47,970 nucleotides of DNA, from assembly GCA_902825845.1 (NCBI GenBank), contig CADECM010000031.1:5987-53956 (forward strand), written 5' to 3'. The DNA is from an uncultured beta proteobacterium. GTDB lineage: Bacteria > Pseudomonadota > Gammaproteobacteria > Burkholderiales > SG8-41. Made by a program: the position numbers and the translations under genes. Shown here piece by piece: positions 24,226 through 34,264 of this stretch. The notes below the pieces were generated by a model. The model was not told where the DNA came from. It did not search any database and saw only the letters and a list, made by a program, of their open reading frames with translations. How positions within the stretch are numbered: position 1 is the first letter of the stretch; each line of letters starts with the position of its first letter.

Positions 24226-25132
24226 CTGTAGAAAGATAGCGGTCGCCGCGGTCGCAGATAATCACGGCGATCACCGCGTTTTGTGTGTCGCGCGAAATCT
24301 GCAACGCCGCCCACAGCGCGCCGCCCGAAGAAATGCCGGCGAAAATGCCTTCCTCAACCGCGAGACGACGCGCCATTTCCTCGGCATCGCGTTGCGCGAT
24401 TTCCACCACCTGATCGACGCGGCTCCAATCGCAGATTCCGGGCAGATAGGCGGCCGGCCACTTGCGTATTCCCGGTATTTGCGATCCGTCGCTGGGCTGA
24501 CAACCGACGATGGTGACTGCCGGATTTTGTTCCTTGAGGTAACGCGAAACACCCATGATGGTGCCGGTGGTTCCCATGCTGGAAACGAAATGCGTCACCT
24601 TTCCCGCCGTGTCGCGCCAGATTTCCGGGCCTGTGGTTTCGTAATGCGCAAGCGGATTGTCGCCATTTGAAAATTGGTCAAGCATGATGCCCTTGCCTTC
24701 TTTTACCATGCGTTCAGCCACATCGCGCGCGGCCTCCATGCTGCCTTCCCTGGGCGTCAGCACCAGTTGCGCACCATAGGCGGCCATGCTCTGGCGCCGC
24801 TCGACCGACTGGTTTTCCGGCATCACCAGGATCATTTTGTAGCCCATCATCGCGGCGCACATCGCAAGGGCAATGCCGGTGTTGCCGCTGGTCGGCTCGA
24901 TCAGCGTGTCGCCGGGTTTGATTTGCCCGCGCGCTTGCGCGCGCCGGATCATCGACAGCGCAGGACGATCCTTGACCGACCCCGCCGGATTGTTGCCCTC
25001 CAGCTTCGCAAGAATGACGTTGCTGGTTGCGCCAGGAATGCGCTGCAGGCGCACCAGCGGAGTGTTACCTACAAATTGTTCCAGTGTCTGATTCACGTTG
25101 TGATCTAATAAGAATTGGCGTCCGGCAATCAT
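24209..25132 (-). CDS. cysM: Cysteine synthase B
   Basis: 307 residues from the ATG at 25132; a GTG at 25096 would give an N-terminus closer to the family norm ('VNQTLEQFVGNTPLVRLQR'), and no ribosome site decides. The PLP lysine is in 'NPAGSVKDRPALSMI' (K54 from the ATG). The phosphate-binding loop is 'EPTSGNTGIALAMCAAMMG', followed by 'MGTTGTIMGVSRYLKEQNP' and 'FAGISSGGALWAAL'. It makes cysteine from O-acetylserine and sulfide or thiosulfate. CysM rather than CysK is favoured by the short length and the 'GIRKWPAAYLPGICDWSRVD' region. It sits between a ComEA-type gene and ydbH. Confidence 0.93.
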   Translation of the reverse strand: MIAGRQFLLDHNVNQTLEQFVGNTPLVRLQRIPGATSNVILAKLEGNNPAGSVKDRPALSMIRRAQARGQIKPGDTLIEPTSGNTGIALAMCAAMMGYKMILVMPENQSVERRQSMAAYGAQLVLTPREGSMEAARDVAERMVKEGKGIMLDQFSNGDNPLAHYETTGPEIWRDTAGKVTHFVSSMGTTGTIMGVSRYLKEQNPAVTIVGCQPSDGSQIPGIRKWPAAYLPGICDWSRVDQVVEIAQRDAEEMARRLAVEEGIFAGISSGGALWAALQISRDTQNAVIAVIICDRGDRYLSTGVFPV

Positions 25133-25159
25133 AGCGGAAACGCCGCCGTCCCGAGTACG

Positions 25160-25189
25160 AAAAAAACCCCGCTGCCGCGGGGTTTTTTT
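25160..25189 (-). terminator. Intrinsic terminator after the ComEA-like gene
   Basis: CCCCGC-TGCC-GCGGGG stem with a run of T on the minus-strand 3' side and A on the other. It separates the ComEA-like transcript from cysM. Confidence 0.93.
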
Positions 25190-25205
25190 GATAGGCACCG
25201 ATGAC

Positions 25206-25691
25206 TTACTTCTTGTCGGCTTTGGGCTCATCTTTTTTGGCTTCTTCCTTGGCGGATTCGTCCTTCCGGGACTTCTTCGCCTTGGGTTCAACCTTGCCTT
25301 CCTGCTTGGCTGCCGTCTTTTTGTCTGCCTTGGCGTCCTTCGTCGTAGCCGCGGCCTCTTTTTTTGCGTCAACTTTGGCTGGTTCCGTGGCCGCCGTTTT
25401 CTTCGCGGACTTGGCCTCCGCCTTTGCAGGCGCGCTTCCGCCCGTCACAGTGACCTGGCTGCGAATGTCTTTCATTGTGGCCGGGCCGATGCCTTTGACT
25501 TTTTCGAGATCGTCGACGGTCTTGAACGCGCCGTTCTTGGTGCGGTGATCGATAATCGCCTGCGCTTTGACCGGACCGATGCCCTTTATGCCATCCAGTT
25601 GTTCCTTGGTCGCGGTATTGATGTTGATCTGCGCGAATGCGGCGCCCACCATCGCCAGCCACATTGCCAGCACCAGTAACAGTTTCTTCAT
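25206..25691 (-). CDS. ComEA-like helix-hairpin-helix protein with Lys/Ala-rich tail
   Basis: 161 residues. A signal peptide (cleavage after A-F-A) is followed by a tandem helix-hairpin-helix unit: 'ININTATKEQLDGIKGIGPV' and 'FKTVDDLEKVKGIGPATMKD'. After residue 85 the protein is a low-complexity, highly basic Lys/Ala/Glu tail of about 75 residues. The HhH part is the ComEA domain, which binds double-stranded DNA in the periplasm during uptake. Many betaproteobacteria carry such short proteins whether or not they are known to be competent. The tail probably adds non-specific DNA or envelope binding; this is inference. A strong ribosome-site-like AAGGGGATGAC precedes the ATG. Confidence 0.9.
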   Translation of the reverse strand: MKKLLLVLAMWLAMVGAAFAQININTATKEQLDGIKGIGPVKAQAIIDHRTKNGAFKTVDDLEKVKGIGPATMKDIRSQVTVTGGSAPAKAEAKSAKKTAATEPAKVDAKKEAAATTKDAKADKKTAAKQEGKVEPKAKKSRKDESAKEEAKKDEPKADKK

Positions 25692-25799
25692 GTCATCCCC
25701 TTATGGATAAAGTCCACATCCAGGCCCGGTGTGACACCCGACCCTGTGAACATGGCTAAAAAACGCCTCACGACCCGTTGAGTTGACAGACCCGCGGCG

Positions 25800-26795
25800 T
25801 CAAGTTTCTGCAGCCAGCGCCGCACAATAGCGTGCCACGCCTTGTTCCACGGTAAGGAAAGGTTCGCCATAGCCGGCGGCGCGCAAGGCCGTCAAGTCTG
25901 CCTGCGTGTAACTTTGATACTTGCCTGAGAGATCCTGCGGGAACGGAATGTACTCAATCAGGCCCTGTGCCCGCATTGCGTCAAGCGTTAACGCACTTTC
26001 TTCACGCGCCTTGCGGCAAGCGTTGATGGCCGCTACCGCAACCGCATTAAAGCTTTGCGCCATCCCCGTGCCGCAATTGTAAATGCCTGATTTTATTGGG
26101 TTTTCCATGAAATAGAGATTTACCTTGATGACATCGTCGACCGACACAAAATCGCGCTGCTGCTCGCCGTTGGCATAGCCACTGCTGCCCTCAAACAGCC
26201 TCACCGTGCCGCCACTGCGATACTGATTAAAAAAGTGCAACGCCACCGATGCCATGCGCCCCTTGTGCTGCTCACGCGGACCATAGACATTGAAATAACG
26301 CAGGCCTACCACCTGCGACTGAAAACGCGCCCGCTGCCGGCGCACGAATTGATCGAACAGAAACTTGGAGTAGCCGTAGACATTGAGCGGCCCTTCACAT
26401 TCGGGGGCCTCGCGAAATGCCATGTGAGCGCCGTAGACAGCCGCAGATGAGGCATAAATGAATTGCGCTTTCTGCGCGAGACAAAAATCCAGCAGCCGGC
26501 ACGAATAGCGATAATTGTTTTGCATCATATAGCGACCATCGGCTTCCGTGGTGTCGGAACACGCGCCCTGATGCAGCACCGCAGTCACCGTGCCGTTGAA
26601 TGCGCCGCGATCCAGCGCATCAACAAATTCCGCCTTGTCGAGATAGTCATCAATCTCGCAATCCACCAGATTGACAAAGCGGTCGCCGTGCGTGAGATCG
26701 TCCACGGCAATGATATTGGTAATCCCGCGTACATTGAGCGCCTTCACCAGATTGGCACCAATAAAACCTGCAGCGCCCGTTACAATATAAGTCAT
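25800..26795 (-). CDS. hldD: ADP-L-glycero-D-manno-heptose-6-epimerase
   Basis: 331 residues. It has the Rossmann motif '[15 protein letters not shown]', 'YASSAAVYG', and the catalytic Tyr-Lys in '[15 protein letters not shown]'. It also has '[20 protein letters not shown]' and '[15 protein letters not shown]', the usual HldD/RfaD pattern. It converts ADP-D-glycero-D-manno-heptose to the L-glycero form for LPS core synthesis. The ATG at 26795 lies inside dispersed motif copy 6, only 16 bases after the heptose-kinase stop, and there is no clear Shine-Dalgarno sequence. It forms an operon with the kinase, pyrF and lapB upstream. Confidence 0.95.
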   Translation of the reverse strand: MTYIVTGAAGFIGANLVKALNVRGITNIIAVDDLTHGDRFVNLVDCEIDDYLDKAEFVDALDRGAFNGTVTAVLHQGACSDTTEADGRYMMQNNYRYSCRLLDFCLAQKAQFIYASSAAVYGAHMAFREAPECEGPLNVYGYSKFLFDQFVRRQRARFQSQVVGLRYFNVYGPREQHKGRMASVALHFFNQYRSGGTVRLFEGSSGYANGEQQRDFVSVDDVIKVNLYFMENPIKSGIYNCGTGMAQSFNAVAVAAINACRKAREESALTLDAMRAQGLIEYIPFPQDLSGKYQSYTQADLTALRAAGYGEPFLTVEQGVARYCAALAAET

Positions 26796-26805
26796 TGTTT
26801 TTAAA
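26787..26805 (-). repeat. Dispersed AT-rich 19-bp motif, copy 6 (contains the hldD start codon)
   Basis: On the minus strand it reads TTTAAAAACAATGACTTAT, 15-16 of 19 to consensus. It starts seven bases after the TAA of the kinase gene, and the hldD ATG is part of the motif. Confidence 0.7.
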
Positions 26806-26811
26806 TAATTT

Positions 26812-27777
26812 TTATGGAAACAATTCGGATGGCTCGACCGTTGCCGTGCCGAATTTCGCGACCACGATTCCCGCGGCGCGATTCGCCATGCGCACCGCCT
26901 CATCCAGCGCCATGCCGCTGGCAATGGCCACCCCCAGTGTTGCGATCACCGTATCGCCGGCACCGGAAACATCGTAAACCTCCCGTGCCAGCGCCGGCAC
27001 ATGCAAGCGGCCAGCGGCTTTACCCGAGCCATAGAGTGTCATGCCTTCCTCGCTGCGCGTGACCAGCAGGGCCGCCAGTCCCAGCGCGCGCCGCAATTTT
27101 TGCGCGCGCGCGGTGAAATCCGCCTCGTTATGTGCGCGGCCCGCCACCTGCTGAAATTCACTGCGATTGGGCGTCAGCAACGTCGCGCCATGATAGCGTT
27201 TGAAATCGTCACCCTTTGGATCGACCAGAACCGTCTTGCCCGCGCGGCGCGCGGCGGCGATCATGGTTTCAATGTGCTGCAGCCCGCCTTTGCCATAGTC
27301 AGACAAGATTACGGCATCGTGCGAGCGCAATAACTGGCGGTACTCGCGCAATTTCGCGGCCAGCACCTCGTGGCCGGGCGTCGTTTCGAAATCCACGCGC
27401 AGCAATTGTTGCTGCCGGCCGATCACACGCAATTTGACGGTCGTTGTGATGTCGGCATCGCGGTGCAACCGGGCAACGATGCGATCCTGCTTGAGCAACC
27501 GCGCCAGAATCCCGCCTGCATCGTCGCGGCCCACCACCGATAGCAAAGTGACCCGGGCGCCCAGCGCCGCGGCATTGCGCGCAACGTTTGCCGCGCCGCC
27601 GGGACGCTCCTCCGTGCGCTGCACATGCACCACCGGCACCGGCGCCTCCGGGGATATGCGTGCCACATCACCGAACCAGTAACGGTCCAGCATCACGTCG
27701 CCAACCACCAGCACGCGCGCACGCGCAAATGGATTGCTGACTGCTGGGTTGCCGGCTGCGGCCATCCTGTCGCCCAT
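26812..27777 (-). CDS. hldA: D-glycero-beta-D-manno-heptose-7-phosphate kinase (HldE kinase domain)
   Basis: 321 residues, a PfkB/ribokinase-family enzyme: '[20 protein letters not shown]', '[17 protein letters not shown]', '[18 protein letters not shown]' and the catalytic '[19 protein letters not shown]'. It phosphorylates heptose-7-phosphate at C1 on the way to ADP-heptose. The cytidylyltransferase-type second domain found in fused E. coli HldE is absent, so a separate hldC-type gene must lie elsewhere. It begins six bases after the pyrF stop; ATG 27777 or 27765 could be the start. hldD follows directly. Confidence 0.93.
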   Translation of the reverse strand: MGDRMAAAGNPAVSNPFARARVLVVGDVMLDRYWFGDVARISPEAPVPVVHVQRTEERPGGAANVARNAAALGARVTLLSVVGRDDAGGILARLLKQDRIVARLHRDADITTTVKLRVIGRQQQLLRVDFETTPGHEVLAAKLREYRQLLRSHDAVILSDYGKGGLQHIETMIAAARRAGKTVLVDPKGDDFKRYHGATLLTPNRSEFQQVAGRAHNEADFTARAQKLRRALGLAALLVTRSEEGMTLYGSGKAAGRLHVPALAREVYDVSGAGDTVIATLGVAIASGMALDEAVRMANRAAGIVVAKFGTATVEPSELFP

Positions 27778-27782
27778 TGGCG

Positions 27783-28490
27783 TTACGCAGCCAATTCGCG
27801 CTGTATGCGTTGCAGCATGGCAATGGGGTCCGCTGCCTGCGTAATGGGGCGTCCTATGACCAGATAGTCGGCGCCGGCGGCAAGCGCGGCACGCGGGGAC
27901 ATTACGCGCTTCTGGTCATCCGATGGCGCCGCGGAATCGTCGGCCGTGAACCGTATGCCAGGCGTGACCAGATTGAATGACGGGCCACATGCGGCCCGCA
28001 GTGCACGTGCCTCCAGTGCGGAGCACACAACGCCATCCATCGCGGCATCGCGGGCCAACAGCGCCAGACGCAGCACGGCATCCTGAGCCTCACCCTGCAT
28101 CCCTATATCGGCCAGATCACCCGCGCTCAGGCTGGTGAGGACAGTGACAGCAATCAGTTTCGGCCGTTGCCTTTCAAGCGTTACCGCTTCGCGCGCGGCG
28201 AGCATCATGGCACGCCCGCCCGAGGCATGCACGTTCAGCATCCAGACGCCGAGCCGTGTCGCCACCTTGCACGCGCTGGCCACGGTGTTCGGTATGTCAT
28301 GAAATTTCAGATCAAGAAACACGTCGAAACCGCGCGCCACCAAGGTCTCTACCAGCACAGGGCCAGCCGCCGTGAACAGCTCCTTGCCCACTTTGACGCG
28401 ACACAGCGCCGGGTCTAGGCGTGCCGCCATGTCGAGGGCAGGCTGTGCGGCGGCATAGTCAAGCGCAACGATGATTCTTGAGGCCATCAT
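27783..28490 (-). CDS. pyrF: Orotidine-5'-phosphate decarboxylase
   Basis: 235 residues from the ATG at 28490, which overlaps the lapB stop by four bases; a second ATG at 28487 is equally possible. '[20 protein letters not shown]' opens the barrel, the catalytic '[20 protein letters not shown]' holds the D-x-K-x-x-D array, and '[12 protein letters not shown]' and '[15 protein letters not shown]' close the phosphate site. It makes UMP from OMP in pyrimidine synthesis. Coupling to lapB and the heptose genes is a known betaproteobacterial arrangement. Confidence 0.96.
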   Translation of the reverse strand: MMASRIIVALDYAAAQPALDMAARLDPALCRVKVGKELFTAAGPVLVETLVARGFDVFLDLKFHDIPNTVASACKVATRLGVWMLNVHASGGRAMMLAAREAVTLERQRPKLIAVTVLTSLSAGDLADIGMQGEAQDAVLRLALLARDAAMDGVVCSALEARALRAACGPSFNLVTPGIRFTADDSAAPSDDQKRVMSPRAALAAGADYLVIGRPITQAADPIAMLQRIQRELAA

Positions 28491-29662
28491 GCAGCCAATG
28501 CCCTTTCCTCGCTGCGCCGCGGCGAATAGGTTTCCCAGGACCCGCACGCCGGGCAGTGCCAATAAAACTGCCGCGCGCGAAATCCGCAATGATCGCACTT
28601 ATACATTGCAAGTCCCTGTGTGTGCTGATGCACCAGTGTTCTGGCCAATTCCAGGTCCTGACGGCGTTCGACAGGCACATCGAGCAACTGGGCTTCCAGC
28701 AGCTTGTCCAGACACAGCAATGTCGGTGAACGGCGCAGTTCGTCCCGCACCAGCGCGTGCGCACCTTCCACGTCCTGCAATTCGAGCAGGCCGTTGAACA
28801 CCGCATTTAAAAGATCCAGCGACGGATACTTGGCCAGATAGCCTCGCAACAGCGTGATGCCCTCCTTGGTCTTGCCCATTTGCTTGAATACCCGGTAGAT
28901 GCGCTCGGATACCAGCGACAGATACTCCGGATTCTGGCTTTCGATGCGCTTCCATATTTCAAGCGCAGCATCAAGTTTACCCTGTGTTTCCTCAAGATCT
29001 CCGAGGAGAACATTGGCGCGAGCACACAGGCGATGATGGGAAAGCGCCTTCTCCAGATGGGGCCGCGCCGCATCCGCGCGTGAATGCATGATTTCACTGG
29101 CCGCGAGTTCGCAATAGAAATTGGCCACATCCTTCTGATGCGACTGGCCGGTAACCCCCTCGAGTTTGCCGGCGGTCACGATGGCCTTATGCCAATCTTT
29201 TTCCTGTTCGTAGATATCGAGCAGGAATTTAAGCCCTGGCTCGGCGTATGGCGTGGATTCGAGTTTCAAAAACATTTCTTCGGCACGGTCCAACAGGCCT
29301 GCCTTGAGGTAATCCTGTCCCAGTTCGTACAGCGCCAGCACTTTCTGGTCCTTGCCCAGATCCGGACGAGCCACCAGATTCTGGTGCATGCGAATGGCGC
29401 GCTCGATTTCACCGCGCCGCCGAAACAGATTCCCCAACGCAAAATGCAACTCAATCGTCTGCGGATCAACCTTGACAACCTCAATAAAGGCTTCGATCGC
29501 CTTATCGGGTTGCTCATTGACCAGAAAACTAAGCCCCTTGAAATACGACGATGGCAACACCCGCGATTCAGACAACAAATGGCGAATATCGATGCGCGCC
29601 GCCGTCCAGCCGAGCGCGAAAAAAAGCGGTAATGCGAGCAACCACCAGTATTCAATTTCCAT
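28487..29662 (-). CDS. lapB: LPS assembly protein B (TPR and rubredoxin-like)
   Basis: 391 residues, as in E. coli LapB/YciM. An N-terminal membrane helix ('[20 protein letters not shown]') is followed by about nine TPR repeats (for example '[20 protein letters not shown]', '[20 protein letters not shown]'). A C-terminal rubredoxin-like metal site has C-x-x-C pairs in '[10 protein letters not shown]' and '[10 protein letters not shown]'. LapB directs the FtsH protease to LpxC and so limits LPS synthesis. It lies upstream of heptose genes, which fits an LPS role. lapA, usually the gene before it, is not seen; see the spacer 29663-29988. Confidence 0.96.
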   Translation of the reverse strand: MEIEYWWLLALPLFFALGWTAARIDIRHLLSESRVLPSSYFKGLSFLVNEQPDKAIEAFIEVVKVDPQTIELHFALGNLFRRRGEIERAIRMHQNLVARPDLGKDQKVLALYELGQDYLKAGLLDRAEEMFLKLESTPYAEPGLKFLLDIYEQEKDWHKAIVTAGKLEGVTGQSHQKDVANFYCELAASEIMHSRADAARPHLEKALSHHRLCARANVLLGDLEETQGKLDAALEIWKRIESQNPEYLSLVSERIYRVFKQMGKTKEGITLLRGYLAKYPSLDLLNAVFNGLLELQDVEGAHALVRDELRRSPTLLCLDKLLEAQLLDVPVERRQDLELARTLVHQHTQGLAMYKCDHCGFRARQFYWHCPACGSWETYSPRRSEERALAA

Positions 29663-29988
29663 GGTAAATGCGGGGCTACCGGCCTGCTGCGGTCTGCTTC
29701 AGCCGCGTGGATTCTGCTGACTTGGCTACCCTGCTGCGTCCGAAAACAACCAAGGCATCCCAAGGTACTGCTTGTGCGACTTGCATCCAATTCAACAGGC
29801 GCTGCATTCCGGGTGTGGCCCACAGCGTCGCCGAACGCTCAGCCATTGGCGGCAGCGTCAACGCTGGTACAGCCAGTGACCATTCATAACGCGGGCCAGC
29901 GCCAATGGTCCAGAACCCCGCAGAAAAAACGGCATGATCTTGCGATCATGCCATCTCCCAGCGGGCAACCGGTAGCGCGGTCGCGCGA
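29663..29988. other. ihfB-lapB spacer without lapA; structured stretch
   Basis: This 326-base gap holds the ihfB terminator and then about 260 bases of unclear content. A 9-bp perfect inverted repeat, CCATTGGCG at 29843-29851 with CGCCAATGG at 29900-29908, encloses smaller hairpins. A minus frame is open from about 29955 to 29676 but lacks a plausible start for most of its length (ATG only at 29846 or TTG at 29861) and does not resemble the two-helix LapA protein. No gene is called. Confidence 0.5.
29930..29953 (-). terminator. Intrinsic terminator after ihfB
   Basis: On the minus strand GGCATGATC-GCAA-GATCATGCC is followed by G and six T. It ends the rpsA-ihfB transcript before lapB. Confidence 0.92.
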
Positions 29989-30273
29989 TTATTTTTGCAC
30001 ATCCACGCGATCGCGCAACTCCTTGCCGGCCTTGAAGTGAGGTACATATTTTTCAGGAACCTGCACGCGATCACCTGATTTGGGATTGCGGCCGATGCGG
30101 GACGGCCGAAAGTTCAAGCCGAAGCTGCCAAAGCCCCGAATCTCAATGCGATGCCCCTGCGCCAGACTCTTTCCCATTGCATCCAGTATCATTTTCACCG
30201 CCAGCTCGGCGTCCTTTGACACCAGCTGGGGAAAGCGCGCGGCAAGTTTCGCGATCAACTCCGACTTGGTCAT
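29989..30273 (-). CDS. ihfB: Integration host factor, beta subunit
   Basis: 94 residues, the usual size. The start '[17 protein letters not shown]' and the DNA-binding arm '[20 protein letters not shown]' with '[20 protein letters not shown]' identify the HU/IHF family, and the long rpsA-ihfB linkage identifies the beta subunit. IHF bends DNA by about 160 degrees at specific sites. It is 26 bases downstream of rpsA and followed by a strong terminator. Confidence 0.97.
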   Translation of the reverse strand: MTKSELIAKLAARFPQLVSKDAELAVKMILDAMGKSLAQGHRIEIRGFGSFGLNFRPSRIGRNPKSGDRVQVPEKYVPHFKAGKELRDRVDVQK

Positions 30274-30299
30274 AATGCTCCCTTAACTTATTGTTGAGC

Positions 30300-32030
30300 T
30301 CATTGTTGATTACTGGCCGTATCCATCTTGGCCTTAAGCAGCGCGCCGAGATTGGTCGTCCCGGTACTCGCCTGCTTGCTGTCGGTAGACATCTTTTGCA
30401 TTGCCGCCGACTCCTCCGCAAGATCTTTGGCCTTGATCGAGAGATTGATCGAACGATTCTTGCGATCAATGTTGATAATCATCGCCGTCACCGAATCGCC
30501 TTCCTTCAAATGCGTGCGAATATCCTCCACTCGGTCACGCGCCACTTCAGAGGCCCTCAGGTAACCCTCCACATCGCCGATCAACTGCACCACTGCGCCT
30601 TTGGCGTCGATGGACTTCACCGTGCCTTGCACGATGGAATTCTTGTCATTGGCGGACACAAAGTTCGTAAAGGGATCGCCTTCCATTTGCTTCACGCCCA
30701 GCGATATGCGCTCTCTTTCCACGTCTATCGCAAGCACAACCGCCTCGACCTCGTCACCCTTCTTGTAATTGCGCACGGCTTCTTCGCCAGGCAGCGACCA
30801 GGACAGGTCGGACAAATGCACCAAGCCATCGATGGCGCCGGTCAAGCCGACGAAGATGCCAAAATCGGTAATCGACTTGATCTGCCCCCGCACCTTTTCG
30901 CCCTTCTTGTGGTTCATCGAGAACTCTTCCCAAGGGTTGGGCATGCACTGTTTCATGCCCAGCGAAATACGGCGGCGGTCTTCGTCGATTTCGAGCACCA
31001 TCACTTCAACTTCATCGCCCAATTGCACGACTTTGGACGGATGCACATTCTTGTTGGTCCAATCCATTTCGGACACGTGCACCAAGCCCTCGATGCCCGT
31101 TTCGATTTCGACAAATGCGCCGTAATCGGTGAGATTCGACACCTTGCCAAACAGCCGCGTGCCGGTCGGGTAACGACGCCCCAGACCCACCCATGGGTCT
31201 TCACCGAGTTGTTTCATGCCCAGCGAGACACGATTCTTTTCCTGGTCGAACTTGAGTACCTTGGCCTGAACCTCGTCGCCCACGGTGAGCACTTCACTCG
31301 GGTGCTTGACACGTCGCCACGCCAGATCGGTAATGTGCAGCAGGCCATCGATGCCACCCAGATCGACGAACGCACCGTAATCGGTGATGTTCTTGACGAT
31401 GCCTTTGACGACGGCGCCTTCCTGCAGCGTTTCGAGCAGCTTCTGGCGCTCGGCGCCTTGCGTAACCTCCAACACGGCGCGACGCGACACCACCACGTTG
31501 TTGCGCTTGCGATCGAGCTTGATGACCTTGAAATCCATCGACTTGTTTTCGTACGGCGTCGTATCCTTCACCGGACGAATATCCACCAGGGAACCCGGCA
31601 GGAAGGCACGAATGCCATTCACCATGACCGTCAGGCCGCCCTTTACTTTGCCGTTCACCATGCCCTGCACGATGCGGCCTTTTTCGAGCGCATCTTCCAA
31701 GTCCATCCAGGATGCCAGCCGTTTTGCCTTATCGCGCGACAGACGCGTTTCGCCGAAGCCGTTTTCGAGGGACTCGATGGCCACACTGATAAAATCACCG
31801 ATCTTGGCGTCCATTACGCCATCGTCGGTCATGAATTCTTCCCTGGGGATATAGCTTTCGGACTTGAGTCCGGCGTTAACGACCACGAAGTTGTCGTCAA
31901 TGCGCACGACTTCCGCAGTAATGACCTCACCAATGCGCATTTCCTTGCGCGACAGGCTTTCTTCGAATAGCGCGGCAAAACTCTCCACGCCGAGGGCGGC
32001 ACTGTCGGCGGGTTGAATATCAGTTTTCAT
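30300..32030 (-). CDS. rpsA: 30S ribosomal protein S1
   Basis: 576 residues with six S1/OB-fold repeats. The first two lack strong RNA-binding signatures, as usual. Clear later repeats are '[20 protein letters not shown]', '[20 protein letters not shown]' and '[20 protein letters not shown]', plus '[20 protein letters not shown]'. S1 unfolds mRNA on the small ribosomal subunit and allows initiation without a good Shine-Dalgarno, which is relevant because several starts in this window are weak. A 161-base leader separates it from cmk. Confidence 0.97.
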   Translation of the reverse strand: MKTDIQPADSAALGVESFAALFEESLSRKEMRIGEVITAEVVRIDDNFVVVNAGLKSESYIPREEFMTDDGVMDAKIGDFISVAIESLENGFGETRLSRDKAKRLASWMDLEDALEKGRIVQGMVNGKVKGGLTVMVNGIRAFLPGSLVDIRPVKDTTPYENKSMDFKVIKLDRKRNNVVVSRRAVLEVTQGAERQKLLETLQEGAVVKGIVKNITDYGAFVDLGGIDGLLHITDLAWRRVKHPSEVLTVGDEVQAKVLKFDQEKNRVSLGMKQLGEDPWVGLGRRYPTGTRLFGKVSNLTDYGAFVEIETGIEGLVHVSEMDWTNKNVHPSKVVQLGDEVEVMVLEIDEDRRRISLGMKQCMPNPWEEFSMNHKKGEKVRGQIKSITDFGIFVGLTGAIDGLVHLSDLSWSLPGEEAVRNYKKGDEVEAVVLAIDVERERISLGVKQMEGDPFTNFVSANDKNSIVQGTVKSIDAKGAVVQLIGDVEGYLRASEVARDRVEDIRTHLKEGDSVTAMIINIDRKNRSINLSIKAKDLAEESAAMQKMSTDSKQASTGTTNLGALLKAKMDTASNQQ

Positions 32031-32191
32031 TATTTAACAATCACTTAGAGAACCCGCTTGCGAGTAGGCTTGCAATTAAATGCGTGTCAGCATGCGGGGT
32101 TGGTTGATAGGACCACCTTCCGGGGTGGAAGTGTGGCACCGGGTTGCTGCAAACTGCCATATTACGCTTGGTTATGCCTGACCACGTCAAT
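32031..32191 (-). promoter_or_regulatory. rpsA 5' leader region
   Basis: This 161-base spacer between cmk and rpsA holds a small CCACC/GGTGG hairpin at 32113-32128 with a TTCCGG loop. rpsA is autoregulated through its leader in other proteobacteria; whether this hairpin takes part is not known. Confidence 0.35.
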
Positions 32192-32872
32192 TTAATGCGC
32201 GTGCCGAAGGGCATGGTAATGCGCCAATACCTCCGCCATCGCCTGCGTTGCCGTGAGATTAGTCGTATCCAGCACGACGGCGTCCGCAACCTTTTTCAGT
32301 GGAGCCGCCGCGCGTTCGCTATCTCTTTGATCTCGCAGCATTATATCCTGTAAAAGGGCGGTCATATTAGCATTCAATGCTTTGCCGATCAACTGCTTAT
32401 AGCGCCTTTGCGCGCGCGCCTCGACACTCGCCGTAAGGTAAATTTTGAGCCGCGCATCGGGGAAAATCACCGATCCCATGTCGCGTCCGTCTGCCACCAA
32501 GCCGGGAGGCTGACGAAAAGCCCGCTGCTTTTCCGTGAGTGCTTCGCGTACGCGTGCGTGCGTGCCGACCTTGGAGGCCGCCCCGCCGGCAGCCTCTTCG
32601 CGTATGGCGTCGGTGACATCAGTGCTATCGAGACGTACTACGTCCCCAACAAAACCAATATTAATTTTCAATAAGACGTGAAAGACATCGGCTTCATTGT
32701 CCAGATTCACGCCGGCTCGCAATGCAGCAAGACCCAGGACGCGGTAGATCGCGCCGCTGTCAAGATAGTGGAAGCCCAAAGCCCGGGCCACGCCTTGCGC
32801 GACAGTGCCTTTGCCTGACGCCGACGGCCCATCTATCGCGATAACCGGTACTGAAGAATTGGGATCTAACAA
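32192..32872 (-). CDS. cmk: Cytidylate kinase
   Basis: 226 residues. The P-loop is 'AIDGPSASGKGTVAQGVARA', with 'YLDSGAIYRVLGLAAL' and 'VADGRDMGSVIFPDARLKIY' as the CMP-binding and lid regions. It phosphorylates CMP and dCMP. No ATG is available: TTG at 32872 is the best start and the first residues ('LLDPNSSV') are not conserved. The 5' end falls in an AT-rich patch (32865-32883) that resembles the dispersed motif at about 14 of 19 positions. It lies 37 bases after aroA, within the aro-rpsA block. Confidence 0.95.
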   Translation of the reverse strand: MLDPNSSVPVIAIDGPSASGKGTVAQGVARALGFHYLDSGAIYRVLGLAALRAGVNLDNEADVFHVLLKINIGFVGDVVRLDSTDVTDAIREEAAGGAASKVGTHARVREALTEKQRAFRQPPGLVADGRDMGSVIFPDARLKIYLTASVEARAQRRYKQLIGKALNANMTALLQDIMLRDQRDSERAAAPLKKVADAVVLDTTNLTATQAMAEVLAHYHALRHAH

Positions 32873-32909
32873 AAAATACTCAATTAAAACATAAGGTTAT
32901 TAACATATC

Positions 32910-34247
32910 TTAATGTGTACTGAGCGATTCCAGCACGTCAAAGTATTGCGGGAACGTCTTGTCTACACAGCTTGGGTTGTTGATGCGTACCGTCACGCCG
33001 CCCATCGCAACCAGCGAAAAACACATGGCCATCCGGTGATCGTCATAGGTGTCAATGGCTGCATACGGGATCAGGCGCGCGGCCTGAGGCGGCGTAATAC
33101 TCAGACTGTCAGCACCATCGCCCACCACTGCACCCAGCTTACGCAACTCGGTGGCCATGGCCGCGATACGATCGGTTTCCTTGACGCGCCAACTGCCGAT
33201 GTTGCGCAGGACCGTCGTGCCCTCGGCAAACAGGGCCACAACCGCCAGCGTCATCGCGGCGTCCGGGATGTGGTTGCAATCGGCGTCCAGCGCAATCAGG
33301 CTGCCACGGCGTGCGGCCTCGGCACCCGCCGTGACCTCAATCCAGTTGTCGCCCATCGTCACGGAAGCGCCCATGCGTTCCAGCATTTCTGCGAAACGCA
33401 CGTCACCTTGGATGCTGGCCCGTCCCACGCCCTGCACGCGCAGCGCGCCGCCCCCGGGGTTGCGCACACCGCTGATCGCGCCGGCCGCCAGAAAATAAGA
33501 CGCCGACGACGCATCCCCCTCCACATACACCTCACCGGGACTGACGTAGCGTGCGTTTAACGGCACGGTAAACGAATTCCAGCCGTCCCGTTCGACGGCT
33601 ATGCCAAACTGCCGCAATGCATTCAGCGTGATTTCAATGTACGGCTTGGAAATGAGTTCTCCCGCTACCCGCACCACGGTGCGGCGCGCGAGCAGCGGCA
33701 GCGCGACCAGCAAGCCGGTCAGATACTGGCTCGACACATTGCCGCGGATGCTGACCTCGTGCCGATCGGCGGCACGCGCTGGATGAATCTGCAGTGGCGG
33801 AAAACCACTCGCGCCCGAATAATCAACAATCGCGCCCAACTGCGACAACGCCTCCACCAGATCGGCAATCGGCCGCTCGTGCATACGCGGCACGCCTGTG
33901 ATCCGGTAATCCCCGCCGCAAAAAGCCAGCACTGCCGTGAGCATGCGCACCGCCGTTCCCGCATTGCCCAGAAAGAGTTCGGCCTGCTTAACCGGGAACG
34001 GTCCGCCTGCGCCGCACACGCGCAACGCGCGTGGTCCCGCCTCGTCCACCGCCACGCCGAGCGCGCGCAATGCGACCACCATATGCCGGGTATCGTCGGA
34101 ATCGAGCACATCGCGAATCACCGTTTCGCCCTCGGCCAGCCCTGCCAGCAACAAAGTGCGATTGGAAATGCTCTTGGAGCCCGGCAGTTGCACTGTGCCG
34201 CGCACCGTCGTGATCGGCGCGAGATCGAGGTAGTCCGCCGCTGACAT
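32910..34247 (-). CDS. aroA: 5-enolpyruvylshikimate-3-phosphate synthase
   Basis: 445 residues from the ATG at 34247 ('[20 protein letters not shown]'); a GTG at 34265 that overlaps the tyrA stop would add six residues. Substrate motifs are '[18 protein letters not shown]', '[20 protein letters not shown]', '[16 protein letters not shown]' and '[17 protein letters not shown]'. The G-N-A-G-T-A sequence is the class I, glyphosate-sensitive type. It makes EPSP from shikimate-3-phosphate and PEP. It is placed directly after tyrA in the aromatic block. Confidence 0.96.
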   Translation of the reverse strand: MSAADYLDLAPITTVRGTVQLPGSKSISNRTLLLAGLAEGETVIRDVLDSDDTRHMVVALRALGVAVDEAGPRALRVCGAGGPFPVKQAELFLGNAGTAVRMLTAVLAFCGGDYRITGVPRMHERPIADLVEALSQLGAIVDYSGASGFPPLQIHPARAADRHEVSIRGNVSSQYLTGLLVALPLLARRTVVRVAGELISKPYIEITLNALRQFGIAVERDGWNSFTVPLNARYVSPGEVYVEGDASSASYFLAAGAISGVRNPGGGALRVQGVGRASIQGDVRFAEMLERMGASVTMGDNWIEVTAGAEAARRGSLIALDADCNHIPDAAMTLAVVALFAEGTTVLRNIGSWRVKETDRIAAMATELRKLGAVVGDGADSLSITPPQAARLIPYAAIDTYDDHRMAMCFSLVAMGGVTVRINNPSCVDKTFPQYFDVLESLSTH

Positions 34248-34264
34248 CCGCTTTCCGCTGGCCA

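Noticed and set aside
29676..29861. 61-codon minus ORF in the ihfB-lapB spacer as a protein-coding gene
   Set aside because: Start is TTG without a ribosome site, no family resemblance, and the surrounding inverted repeats explain the stretch at least as well.
30291..31970. 559-codon plus-strand frame opposite rpsA
   Set aside because: His/Arg-rich antisense shadow of the S1 gene; no signals or similarity of its own.
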